Positions 26,201-38,500 of a stretch of DNA of 64,000 bases are shown here, piece after piece. The DNA is taken from assembly GCA_019925795.1 (NCBI GenBank), contig CM034315.1, forward strand, positions 8,060,001-8,124,000. The letters run 5' to 3'. Position 1 is the stretch's first letter. The number at the start of each line of letters is the position of its first letter. The notes under the pieces are model-generated. The model saw only the letters and a list, made by a program, of their open reading frames with translations, searched no databases and was not told the origin of the DNA. Both the position numbers and the translations under genes were made by a program. The DNA comes from Dendrobium chrysotoxum (Eukaryota > Streptophyta > Magnoliopsida > Asparagales > Orchidaceae).

Positions 26201-29200
26201 CTCTGCTAACAACTGTCAAAACTTCACCTGCCCTCTTCTTCCTCAATGCCTGCAAACCTTCCTCGCTCCCTGGACGCTTGGAGTGGTTCTTTTGGGGAAC
26301 CACTTCTGGAACTCTAGCAGACTTCTTCAACATTTGAGCATGTGATCTCCCTGCTTGAGTAGATAACCCAACCTTGAACAAGTACTCCTCATCTACATAT
26401 CTACTCAAGTAACGCACCTCGTAGTGTAGAGCATCCAGATCAGGGAGTTTGAGTATCCTCAGCAAATCTTCTGCTCCAATGTGAAGGGGGACAGGTAGCT
26501 CTTTCAACTTCCCCCACTTCTCCTGAAGACCCCAATCATTCTGCACATAAAAGAAGTTGCTGATCCAACCTTTCGAGGGGTCTCGGGTGCGGATATCCAA
26601 CCACTTGGACCTGAATGAAACACGTCCCTGCGCATCGCTAAAGAGACGCCCCATCCGAGAAAGGCACTCTGAGGAAAGTACCACTCCGCGGTCTCTGAAA
26701 AGCACGATCAGGCCCATCACAATCGACATTGCTCTGTAGGAAAATTGAGACCAGCACACCCCACAAAGCGTCAGAATGTCGATCAGTTCGGTGGAAGGAG
26801 AAAATCGTAGTCCCGCTCGCAGACTAAATTCATACACCGTCACATATCCAGGGGGAGGAAAGCAAGCACGATCAGTTCTGGCCGGCACCTTCATTACCAA
26901 ATCATTAGGAAAATGAAACTTCTTCCTAAATGAGATGAAGGAATCCTCAGTGACGGTGGAAATCACATCGTCAGCCTTCGGCGCCTTCTGGACCCTCTTT
27001 GGAACTTCAGACCGTTGCACAGGATGATCTTCTGAAGGAATTTTAGAGGAGGCAGGGTCACCCATTTTTGCTCCCTTTACTAAAGAGGGGCGCAAATCTA
27101 AGTAGGGAAAATCACCTACGAAAGACTGCGGAAAGCCTCCAAAGTAGGAAGAAAAAGGGAGGAAGAACGAGGAGAGGAAGGGAGAAAGCCACTAACTTCT
27201 GCACAAAAAGAGGGGCGCCAAGTCAAGTAGGGAAAGTCACCTACTTAAAAAATGGCGGAAAGCCTCAGAATGCCAAAAGCTAGAAAGCCAGAGGAAGAAG
27301 GGAAGAAGGGGCGAGTTTCTACTAAGCCTTGGGGGGTCTATTTATAGTTTTCCTTAAGGGGGGGAGGATTCCAAAATTCTATTAAATTCCCTGAAATTTT
27401 TCAAATTTTTCGGAATTTTTTGGGATTTTTTCGGAATTTTTCGGACCCAAATTAAAAAATAATAATAATAATAAAATAATACAACCGGCCGGCGGTTTCC
27501 CTAACCGCCGGCCAAAACTGCCGGCCAAGAGGCGCGGCCAAGAGGCGCGGCCAGCCAGACCGCGCGGGCCAGGCGCGGGCCAGGCGCGGGCCTAGGGCGG
27601 GCCAGGCGCGGGCCGCGGGCGGGCCCCGGGCGGGCCGCGGGCGGGCCGAGGGCGGGCCGCGGGCTGGCCCAGCGCGGGCCGAGGGTGCTCCGGCGCGTTT
27701 CTGCGCCGCCGGCGGCGGCGGCGGCCGGCCGGTTCGGCCGGTTCGGCCGCCTACCCGTTCCCGGGCTCCGATTTTGGGCCCGGACGGTCCAAATTCGACG
27801 TTTTTTGAGGTTCCCGGACACGTTTTTCGACGTTCCGGACTCAATTTTGACACTTTCGGAGCTCAACGGGGCCTCTATGATCAAGTTCGAGCAAACATTT
27901 AATTTTTGGAACGCAAATTTTTGCAATTTTGCCAAAGTGAAAAGCCGGAACAAGTATTTTTGGACTCGTGGAGCTTCGACGTCCAAAAATAGGGGGGCAA
28001 CTGATATATCGCCAAAAAATCATCTTGATCGGGCACGAATCTCGAGGAAAAACTCAAGTTGGAAACTTCAAAAATTATTTCGGAGACCATTTAAACTCCG
28101 ATTTCAGCAAACTTATAGTCGAACTGAGCGTCTCGGAAATACGAATCCAACGACACCAAATTCGACTCAATCCGAGCCCAAGTGAGTCCAAATCAAGTAC
28201 CCGAAGCGCTGTTGGAAGCATCAAACAGCTATTTGAGTTACGAAACGGTCTCCGATTTTGACGAGCTTATAGTCGAATCGAGCGGCTCGACGAGACGAAT
28301 CCAACGAGCCCAAGATCGTAGAATTCTGACATCATTAAGACCTTCAAATGCTTGATAAACGGTTCATGATCAAGGGATTCAATATCGGCCGTTCATCCGG
28401 ATCACTCCCTATTTGCCCCTGATCCCTCACATATTTACGGGTTATGCCACTCCAGAAAAACTATAAATAGCCCCTCATTTCTCCTAAGAGGGGACCCAAG
28501 CCAAGAAGAGAAGAAGAGAAGAAGAGAAGAAGAAGAGAAGAGAAGCCTAGGAGGGAACAGCTCCTCCTCGACCACTGCCGGAACTCCGCCGAAACACCGC
28601 CGGAACTCCGCCGGAACACCGCCGGAACTCCACCGAAGCACCCCCAGGCGCTCGAGGGACGCCGGAGCTCTGCCCTACACGGGAGCAGCGTCGGAATTCT
28701 GCCCGACGCCGGAATTCTACCCGACGCCCGAGTGACGCCGGGTTTCTTTCAAAGTGACGCCAGAATTCTGTTCGACATTCCGAGTGACGTCGGAACTCAG
28801 CTTGTCTTTGTAACAGATACTCATTGTAATCTGATCGCCCTTGAAAGCGAGTCAGTCCCCTGTAATCTGCTCAAGTTCTAGTGGAATCATTTCAACTGGG
28901 CGTGGGCCCCGTGGTTTTTTTTCCCTTTCCAGGGTTTTCCACGTAAAAATTCTGGTGTTACTTTCTCAATTCTGTTTGTGTGCTGGATATACGTACAACG
29001 TTGAGACGGAAAATTAAAATCTATCGCCGCGTATATTTGAGTCCGCAACAATAATGAATTCTATTTCCTCTAGCAATGAGAAGCATGCAGAAAATAATTT
29101 TTTGGTTATGCAAACCACGATAATCTACATACTAAGAAAATTAGGTAAAAGCAGGGAAATGTCTCCATAAGTACCTGCAAAATAATTCTGCATTGACCTC

Positions 29201-32200
29201 TCAGAATGGAGAACTGCACCTCAAATCTACTGTCTGCATCAGGCAAGTAAACACCTTCAACAATAGTTGTGTGGATTTTTATCATTGCAACTTTGATCAC
29301 ATCAGCAGCTGAGCCCTAGAAAAGAAAGAAACCATAAAACATTACCAATAAAGCCAAACTCAAACTGAACCCCTACAAAAATTTCAGAATACCTGGCATA
29401 TGGAATTAACAGCCTGTCTCTGAGCTTTCGCCTTCTCTTTGTTATTTCCAAAATTTATTTTTGACAGAAAGCGCTTTCTTCCCAATAAGGTTTCTACATA
29501 TCTACATTTACAATGTTATTTAAAATCCCACAAACGTACTCATAAATGAAGGCAACAGTGACATCCAGAAGCATAATATTGCTTTGCAAAATTATAAACG
29601 CACGAACAGTGCATCAGGGAAATCACTGGTGTCATACAAACTTCTACATTTGCACTTTACTATAATCTTTTCTATTATCATATAATAAATAATTAAATTT
29701 TTTTGAATAATTGAGAACTTGTGAATTCATAAAAAGCAAAATTCTTGAAATATGTCAGCAAACTTATGAATGCAGCTTATATATATATGTATCTCACAAG
29801 TTTAAATGATATTTTCAAGTGAGGCTTTGGATTCCACAGATAAAGCATGTATGGAAAACAGAAAGAAACATAAAAAGATGCACAATTGAACATGATCTTC
29901 TTATTGCTTATGTTAAGCATTTCTTGGTTGTAGCAGGCATAACTTTTTGGGTGCATTAAGGAACACTTACAATAGCTATTAATGGCTCCAAAATATTTTT
30001 AAAACAAGTTACCTCAGTAGTTTTTTATGTTATAAACTACAACATATAAATAGGAGCCCATACTCAAAGCTGAGAATGATCAAGTCATACAGAAAAAAAA
30101 AAAAAAAAAAGAGATTGCGGTATGAAAACAAAGCAAGCGGACAGATGGACTGACCCTTTATCGCAGCAAGAAGCAACGGCTGCATTCAACCAGGCAGAAA
30201 CACCAGGGAAGGATGCTTTGAAGTTTTGGATTTTTTCATCAGCTTCCCTAGGGCTACACTCTAATTGCTCTGCGAGAGAGTTAGGACCCATTCCATACAG
30301 GATGCCATACACTAATCTTTTCGTATGCTCTCTCTCCATGGAGCTAATAGAAGATTCCAGTTTACCTGTCCATCTTGCTGCTATCATGGTAAAACAATCA
30401 CCATCAGGTTTTCTTAGCAATTCAACTAGTGAAGAATCTTTGGAGAAATGAGCCATGAGTCGCAGCTCTATTTGGGAGTAATCAGCTGTGAGCAATAACC
30501 AATTGTCCTGCAATTCATACAAGAAAACATTGCATCCATCTGAATTTTAGTCACACATTCTATAGTAAAGAGATAATTGCAAATAAACCATTACTTGAGT
30601 AGGAATGACAAAATCACGAGGATTTATTTGATGATGATCAATATCTGATGAGCACAAGTTCTTCGCATCATGATCATGGGTTGTGAAGATCACCATATGT
30701 TCGACGCACTGCATTAGTACAAATCAATTGCTATAAACAGGTTAAAATAAATGGGAAACAGCTTAACGTTGACAAAAAATTTACTTGAAGATTTGGTTCC
30801 TCCATTGAAAGCCTCCCTGTAGCTGTTGAAGTCTGAAGCCAACGTCCCTGCACTATATACTTCTGGGAATTACTACACAAGCGAGCCCTTGAACAAATTG
30901 ACCCTAATGTACAGTTTAATAGCTTTGCAAGGGTCCTGTGCTCTTTAATAACTGAAATGATGGGATGTTGTCCCCTGCAACCATAGCAGCAATAAAAGTC
31001 AACTGCAACAATACTTTAAGAATTGTTTGAATTCAAGCATGAATAATTTAAGAACAGTTTTTAGTCTTGCAATATAACAAAAGGAAACAAGAAAAATATC
31101 AAATTCAGAAGCAACGTTGCACATCATCACTGACAGCAATATGACATCATTATGAGATTAAAGTTTCAATTAAATGATTCTAAATCCAGAAAATATAAAA
31201 AACAGCTAAATCAACAATACATATATATTTATCACTAAGATTCCACCATAGAACCAATAAATTTAGCCAACTTTATCAGTTAACACAAGCTTTCAAAACA
31301 AAAATGAGCAGCTGAGCCATAAAAATTGGAAATCTTCGAGTTCATCACAGTCAATAATTGCAAAAGAAAAACATGGTCTGTTATGTTACATTTTCAAGTT
31401 TCCACAAAATTAGCAATTATGCGGTACTTAAACAGTTATCTAATTTTCAAAATAAGATCATATATGTATAATGTGTCTGTAGGTGTGTACTTGTATTCTG
31501 ATTTAGAGTGTGGCAGGTACGTCCATATACAGATGCAAGTAGAAGTTTGTGTACATAACTGTTTCTGTATAGACAAGTGTGCACACAGGCATTTTAACAT
31601 AAGTCCATAAACACGTCTATGCAAAATTCATGAAAATAAACCACGTTACCAAAAAAAAAAAAAAACCGGTTTAGAGCAGATGACAAATATTCACCGAAGA
31701 GTACCAAGCTAGAGGCATGGAAAAGTCACTTAGAAAGATTGAAAACTCATCAAGAGAAAAAACTCCAACATAAATCACTCATGATTTATTTCCCCTCTCA
31801 CCAAGCATATAACTTGAGAGTTCAGAAATTCAAATCCAAAGCCTTATAGCCTTCTGCTGACAAACATGCCTCCAGCCTTCGCTGTAAGCCAAACTATAGT
31901 ACTTATGAATTTGTGTGACATGAATGCTACTGATTCGTAATGAATGTAGAATACAATTTTAATTCAATGCTTGCATCTCCATATAAATGCAGTCTACCAA
32001 CATTAGGATTAAAGATGTTACATGGAAACAAATTTAAAGAGATTCCAGAGAGCCTCTAAACAAATTAACTATTTCTCAAACAGAAGTTATAGAAACAGAA
32101 ATCACGAGTCAACTGAATAGCCAAAAAATATTCAGAAGACAACCTCAATAAGTCCAGGGAGTGTTTGTTTGTGCTAGGATGAAGTTTTCCTTTCTTGCTG

Positions 32201-32505
32201 TTATTCGGTATTGGTAATTTCAAACGGGTATAAAGTACATGCGCAATATCTGCAGTTGAATAAAGAGAAAAAGGCACGCCAGCCAGATTATACGCATCCT
32301 TCTCAAGTTCCTTAAGTTTTCTCATTAAAACATGCCTTGCTCTGAGGCATGCTTCCATGTCAACACCAACACCCCAAAGTTCCATGTCTGCCAGCACTTT
32401 AACCTGCAACATCATGTAAGGATTCAAAAGATATGAAAGGCTAAAGAGTAACCGGGGGCCAGAGCTAAATCTATGAAAATACTAAAGCTCAAAATGACTG
32501 TCCTC

Positions 32506-32556
<51 letters not shown>

Positions 32557-35500
32557 AGAATTCTCCAAATTAACAAGAAAATGTACCATGGGGTTCTCAA
32601 TTCTGGAGAGCACATTAACAAGGTTTTCAGAAACAACTAGCTTCCACACGACAGAACTCAAAGCTCGAATTTGTGCAACACGCCTACAACAGCCATCATG
32701 AGCAGCTTTACGCGTTTGATTTCTCCACCTACCATCCTGGTTAGCAGCTGCTGCAGCCTGACTAGATAGCCGCTTCTTGGCCAACTGCACCATAAATTAC
32801 CATTTTAAAACATTACCTTCCAAGCTTGCGATTTTCAGCTTAAAGGGGAAGTTCTCACAAAACGCATTGAATCACTTAGAAGCAGATAAGATGAAGTTTA
32901 TTGTGTTTAATGCTTACAGTCATTGAAGCTCAAGCTTCTAGCCTCACATGAACTATCAAAAGTTTACGCATAAAAAAATATAAAGCATACTTAATCCGCA
33001 TAATTTCAACATAATAGATTTAGGCACTTGTCACACACATCATTGGATAAAACTGTCATTTCACCGTTCTAGTTCTTCATTCAATGTTTCATCAAGCCCA
33101 TCTCTAAAGCACGTGCTCCTTTCCTAAAGACAGATTATAATGTATTTCTCAAATTGTTTAATTTGTAGTTTCATGAAGCTAAAAAATTATGCATCCTTGT
33201 AGTCAGAATAAATTTTTGAAAGTTAACCCGCACTGAATAAAAGAAAAAATATTTTGCAGCATTTTTTATTCTTTCATTCTTTAATTTGAACCTTGGCATT
33301 TATGAGGGGTAACACTCAACACTTCTAACCAATAAAATTTTCAAGTCATCAAACAAAAAACAAATTTTTATCCTAGAATGAGCAAGACAATCTATTAAAT
33401 TACACAAATCTCAATTTCTTTCCACCTAAACTTGTAATTCAGTTTCCTTTTATATATTTTAATATGCTAAATTAAATTTCAAATGTTATATTTTATTAGC
33501 AATTCAAATCTTCTAGCACTTCATACTCCAATGCACAAGCCCCCTTAACAAGTTTCGAAACACTGATAAACGAAAAATACTTTTAACTGCAATTTTTTAT
33601 TTTTTGCAAAGGATATGCTTGAAGTATCAAAAGTAAAAGCTCCTAATAGTAAAAAATAGTTGGTAGTGAAATCAAATGTGCAAGAAAAGATCAAAAACAA
33701 GAAACTTTGTCATAAAAATAGATTTAGATGCAAAAACTCAAAAAATTGGAAAAGATATACAGAGGCCTATAAAGAGTCTAAGAAAGCAACATGCGATGCA
33801 AACAATTTAGCTTTTAATTATTTATATAATAGATTAGTTACTATGGATGGAGAAATATGTATGTATAGCCAAGCAAAGAGATAGTAGTAAGGATTTAGTT
33901 CAAATGAAGTGGATTAAGGAAGAAGATCAAAAAGTATTTTATTAGAAGAGGATATTCAACAAAGGCAGATGAGATATTTTGATAAGTTTTTCAACGAAAA
34001 TTGTGAGAATATGATTGACTTTAGCGACCTTAGTACCCTAAATGTAAATAGAAATTTATGTTTTATCGACATATTAGTAAAACTGGAGTTAGAGAGGCTT
34101 TAAAGAAATGAAGTGTGCAAAAGTTGTTGGACCTTATAATATTCCAATAGAGGTGTAGAAATGCTTAGGGGATGAAGGAATTTCTTGGCTTACGAAATTT
34201 TTCAATATTATTTTGAAAAGTAAAAAGTTGTGAGATGAGTTAAGTAGTGTGTTGATTCCTATTTTTAAGAATAAAGATGATGCACAAGAGTATGCGAATT
34301 ATAGAGTAATTAAGTTAATGTATCATACTTTAAAACAATGGGAGAGAGTTATTAAGCATAGGTTATGACATGATACTAATGTTTCTCAAATCAATTTGGA
34401 TTCATGTCGAGTAGGTCTACTATGGAAGCTATATATTTATTGAGATGTTTGATGGAGAAGTATAGAGAGAATAAGAAGGATCTCCATATGATATTTATTA
34501 ATTTAGAGAAAGCATATGAAGAAGTTCCAAGAGCAGAGTTTTGGACAGTTCTAGAAAAGAAAGGGGTTAATAATGCTTATATTCAATCATTAACGATATG
34601 TATGTAGGAGTTGTTGTGTTCAAACACAAGGGGGTTTGACCAAGTAGTTTCCTATTTTAGTTGGATTACATCAAGGATTAGCTTAAAGCCCACATCTTTT
34701 TGCTTTAGTCAGGGATGTTCTTGCTAAACATTTACAAGAGGATGTACCCTGTTGTATGCTTTTCGTTGATGATATTCTTCTTGTTGATAAGACTAGAGAG
34801 GGAATTGAAGGTAAACTAGAATTGTAGAGGTCAATTTTAGAGTCTAAAGGTTTTCGGTTGAGTAGATCTAAAACCGAATACATGGAGTGTAATTTTAGTA
34901 GTAATAGATCTAGTGGAGGGATTGTGATTTTGGGCGATCAAGTCATTAATAAGAGTACACATTTTAGATATCTTGGGTCTATTGTTCAGAGTGATAGTGA
35001 AATAGATGGGGATATTATTAATAGAATTCAATTTGGATGGTTGAAGTGGAGAATGCATCAGGCTTGTTGTATGAAAAAAAAAGTACCCCTCAAACTTAAG
35101 GGAAAATTCTATAAGGTGGTGGTGAGACCTGCAATGATTTTGTGGCGCACAATGTTGGCCATTAAAAGAGAAGCATAAAATTAAGTGTTGCAGAGATGAG
35201 GATGCTCAGGTGGATGAGTGGCTTTACTCTAAGAAACAAAATGCAAAACGAGCATATATGTGAAAAGGTTGGAGTAGCTCCAGTGGAAGATAAGATTAGA
35301 GAGAATCACCTTAGATGGTTGGCCACATAAAACGTCGGCCTTTTGATGACCCGACTAGGAGAGTAGATGTATTAAATTTGGCCTATATTAAGAAAGGTAG
35401 AGTTAGACCTAAAAAGACTTGGTTAGAAAATATTAGTGACCTTTCTTTCTTAGATTTAAATGAGAATTTGACTCTTAATAGGACACAATGAAGAATAATG

Positions 35501-38500
35501 ACTCATGTAGCCAACCCCACATAATGGGATAAAGGCTTGAAGTTGTTATTCTCGTATTCTTTAATTTGGGCTTTGACATTTTTGCAAGGTTACTTAACAC
35601 CTCTAGCCATTGAAGTGTTCAAATCATTCAATATATTACATTTTTTTTTATCAAACTCCAGAAAGAAATCTATAAAATAAATCAAATCTAATATTCTCCC
35701 CATCTAAAATGCCTAATTCATTTTGTTCTTCTAAATTTTCATATGCATTCACAAAATTTCAAATATATTTAATTTAAAATAACGTCTTCTAGCTCTTCAC
35801 TTGCATATGCTCCCCTAACCAAGAAGAGATTTTAAACATTGCTGCAGAATTTGAAGGTTAAAGCATAATATAGTTATTGAAGATTTCTACCACTCAAGAC
35901 CATGGAAACTAATATCAAGCTGCTTGCTCGATAGCATATAGCTACCTTTTCAAGGCTGGGAGCGGACTTGCTCTCCTCATCAGGCCAAAGGCTCCACGTC
36001 ATTAAACATAAATCAATCCCATCATGCACGGAGATGGTTGGCAGCAAAATATATGAACTACCAATAAGCTCAGTGTCATTCAACATTTTTAGCTCAAGTC
36101 CAAGCCTGTTGAATCTCTGAAGCGAGATACAGGGGAATTTTAAAACCTGGATCTGCGTTTTCAAGTTCCAACAAAATTTGCGAGAACCATTTTTACTTAC
36201 TATTTTGCCTAACTTTTCCCATCTACTTTTGGCAAAAGACCAGATGTCAAAAGACGCTAGACTTTTGGTAATACCACCTTCTCGATTGGTTATTTCATTA
36301 TGATAACTGCTTTCCATTTTACATGGTAAAAAATCCCTCAAAAAATTGACATAGTATATTGGTGAGTTTTCCCAACAAATAGCCAAACCAAAAACTTCAA
36401 ACCGTAGAGAGGAATTTTGATCTGGCAACTTGGAGTAATGAAGATCAAAATAGAACTCCCTCTTCAGATCCCACTGTTCCAAGAAGGAATCAAAACCACC
36501 AGGAAATGTACTTGCACAAGAGGGACCTTTGTCAAAGCGTCTTGCGCTGCTGTGGATGGTTAAAGTTAGTTCCATATCTTTTTCTTTATTGTCAGAATCA
36601 TGCTTCACGATATGCACTTCATTAGCAGGTCCCAACGTGGAGAAAGATGCACCCATTGGTTTGACAAGATCGTCAAGTAACTGATCAGAATAATTGCACT
36701 TTACCAAAGCCTTATCTATCAATTCAGAATTGGGCGCATTGTGATTGTGCTGCATTTCCCCAGTTGTCAACATAGTATCATCTATTTTTTTGCTAAGCTT
36801 TTGTACTACAATTTCTTCAGACATGTTATCTAATACCATGATTTTGTTATCTTCTGCAGGATACCTGGTAGCCTTTGTATCCTGTGAAGTTGATCTGTCA
36901 AATAGCGATTCAGCGTATTTAGAAGTGGTACTACCATGTTGAAAACTCTCAGCAATATTAGACAGTATAGGACGAGAAATTTGAGGAATATTAATTCCAA
37001 GGGACTTGAAAGCAGAGAAGGCAGCAACACTTGCTTCTTCTGCTTTATCAAGGAGAATTTTGCGAGAAGCATTTTTTATCTTCTTGGCAACTCCCATATG
37101 TATGCGTTTCTTAGCTAAACCTTCTGCAAAATCAGCATAAAAGATTTTATCAACAAAAAACGATGAAAAAAAGACAGGGTTCTATAACAAATATTAAAAC
37201 GAGCATGCTTATACATAAGCCGTAGAAAAGGCTATAAGAACTCCAGAAAGAAAAAAAAAAACCTCACAGCTATGTGAATCAATAACTATGACTATAAACA
37301 GAATCAGACATTCACAAAGAAGAGAAAAAACTAAAATAGAATGCATAAGAGCCAAAAAGAACTTCCAGTTCATCTACAAACTTGAGCTGATGCAAGAGCA
37401 AGATGCACACAATTGTGTACAAAATTTGTATACCATAAAATGAAGAGAGTGGCATGGTAACCAGAAACTGTTGTTTTCTTCAAATTCGCCTAGGAATAGT
37501 TAAATTGTATGTCCTACTAACAATGAAGACAAAATACTGTTATGGTGTGCCTTTCAATTATATTAACTTTGGTTCCAACCCAAGAGATCACTATTCCTAG
37601 AAAGCAACCTCAAATATTTCATTAATTACAAAGAAATATTCTTGGAGTTATATAAATAAAAGATTATCAAATGCTTACCTTGGCATACGAAGAAGATTGA
37701 TTAGGAGAGGCTATATGTTTATCTAAAAGCTTTAGTGGGAGTTGAAACCATAGACCTATGACTTGAGACCATGCTGTTCAGTATCAGACACAAAAGGCCC
37801 TTTGACCTAAGGCCAAAGCATAACAGGCTAAGGCCAATTGATGGAGGTCATGATGACCCTCCATGATCCCAGCTAACCTTGATAGACCTATTTGAATTCG
37901 TGTGATCCCAAAAAAGTTTGCTTTGCAAGACTCCACAGGACCAGAAATGGTCTTAAATAGTCCCATAAATGTGCCTCAGGTACCTCAACATGGGCCCTAG
38001 TTGGCCCACCTATCGACTGACTTATGTGATCGTCAATTAACTCACTGATTGTTCACATAAATCCATGAAGGTCCAATTGATCCATTTTGAACCATTAAGG
38101 CTCTAATTTAGTTTAAGTGGCCCATGACTACTTCAATCACTATAATGAGTCAAGACAAATCAATTAACCCATTGATTGCTCACCTCTTTGAGCTTGTGCG
38201 GTACAACTTCTAGCTGTGTTAGACACATATGCTAAATATATGGACCTTGAAATGGCAGAATAATGGAAGCTAAGCCAAAACATATAGTAAATGGATCGGT
38301 GGAGGGTAGGGATAACAATATCAATAGCCATATTAAAAGAAATGAGAATTATGAAAGAAAGAGAGATGCATAACTCATTTATGATTGAAATAAAATATAA
38401 ATGTTATTTCATGGGCACCTTACCAAAGTTTTCATTCACCAAAGTTGACCTACCCTTACCACTATGCAAATATGCAAAGCACCCTAAATTATTTCATCCA

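Larger units (their letters stand above)
18140..29050 (+). mobile_element. Complete young Tat-lineage Ty3/gypsy retrotransposon
   Basis: 10.9 kb, antisense to TEBICHI. It is bounded by LTRs 18140-19186 and 28002-29050 (TG...CA ends) and the exact 5-bp duplication ATAAT (18135-18139, 29051-29055). It has a primer site next to the 5' LTR, a purine-rich tract next to the 3' LTR, one intact Gag-Pol frame with a second, archaeal-type RNase H (diagnostic of the Tat lineage), and an antisense gene between pol and the 3' LTR. The two LTRs appear to differ only by one extra G and one extra T in the 3' copy. Insertion was therefore recent and the element may still be able to move. Confidence 0.95.

Noticed and set aside
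27452..27986. Pro/Arg/Ala-rich frames of 133-166 codons
   Set aside because: They follow from the GGGCC-rich repeat block of the Tat element and part of its LTR. High GC removes stop codons by chance.
18140..29050. Repeats at 18140 and 28002 considered as a CRISPR-like or segmental duplication
   Set aside because: TG...CA ends, primer site, polypurine tract and 5-bp duplication show they are LTRs of one element.
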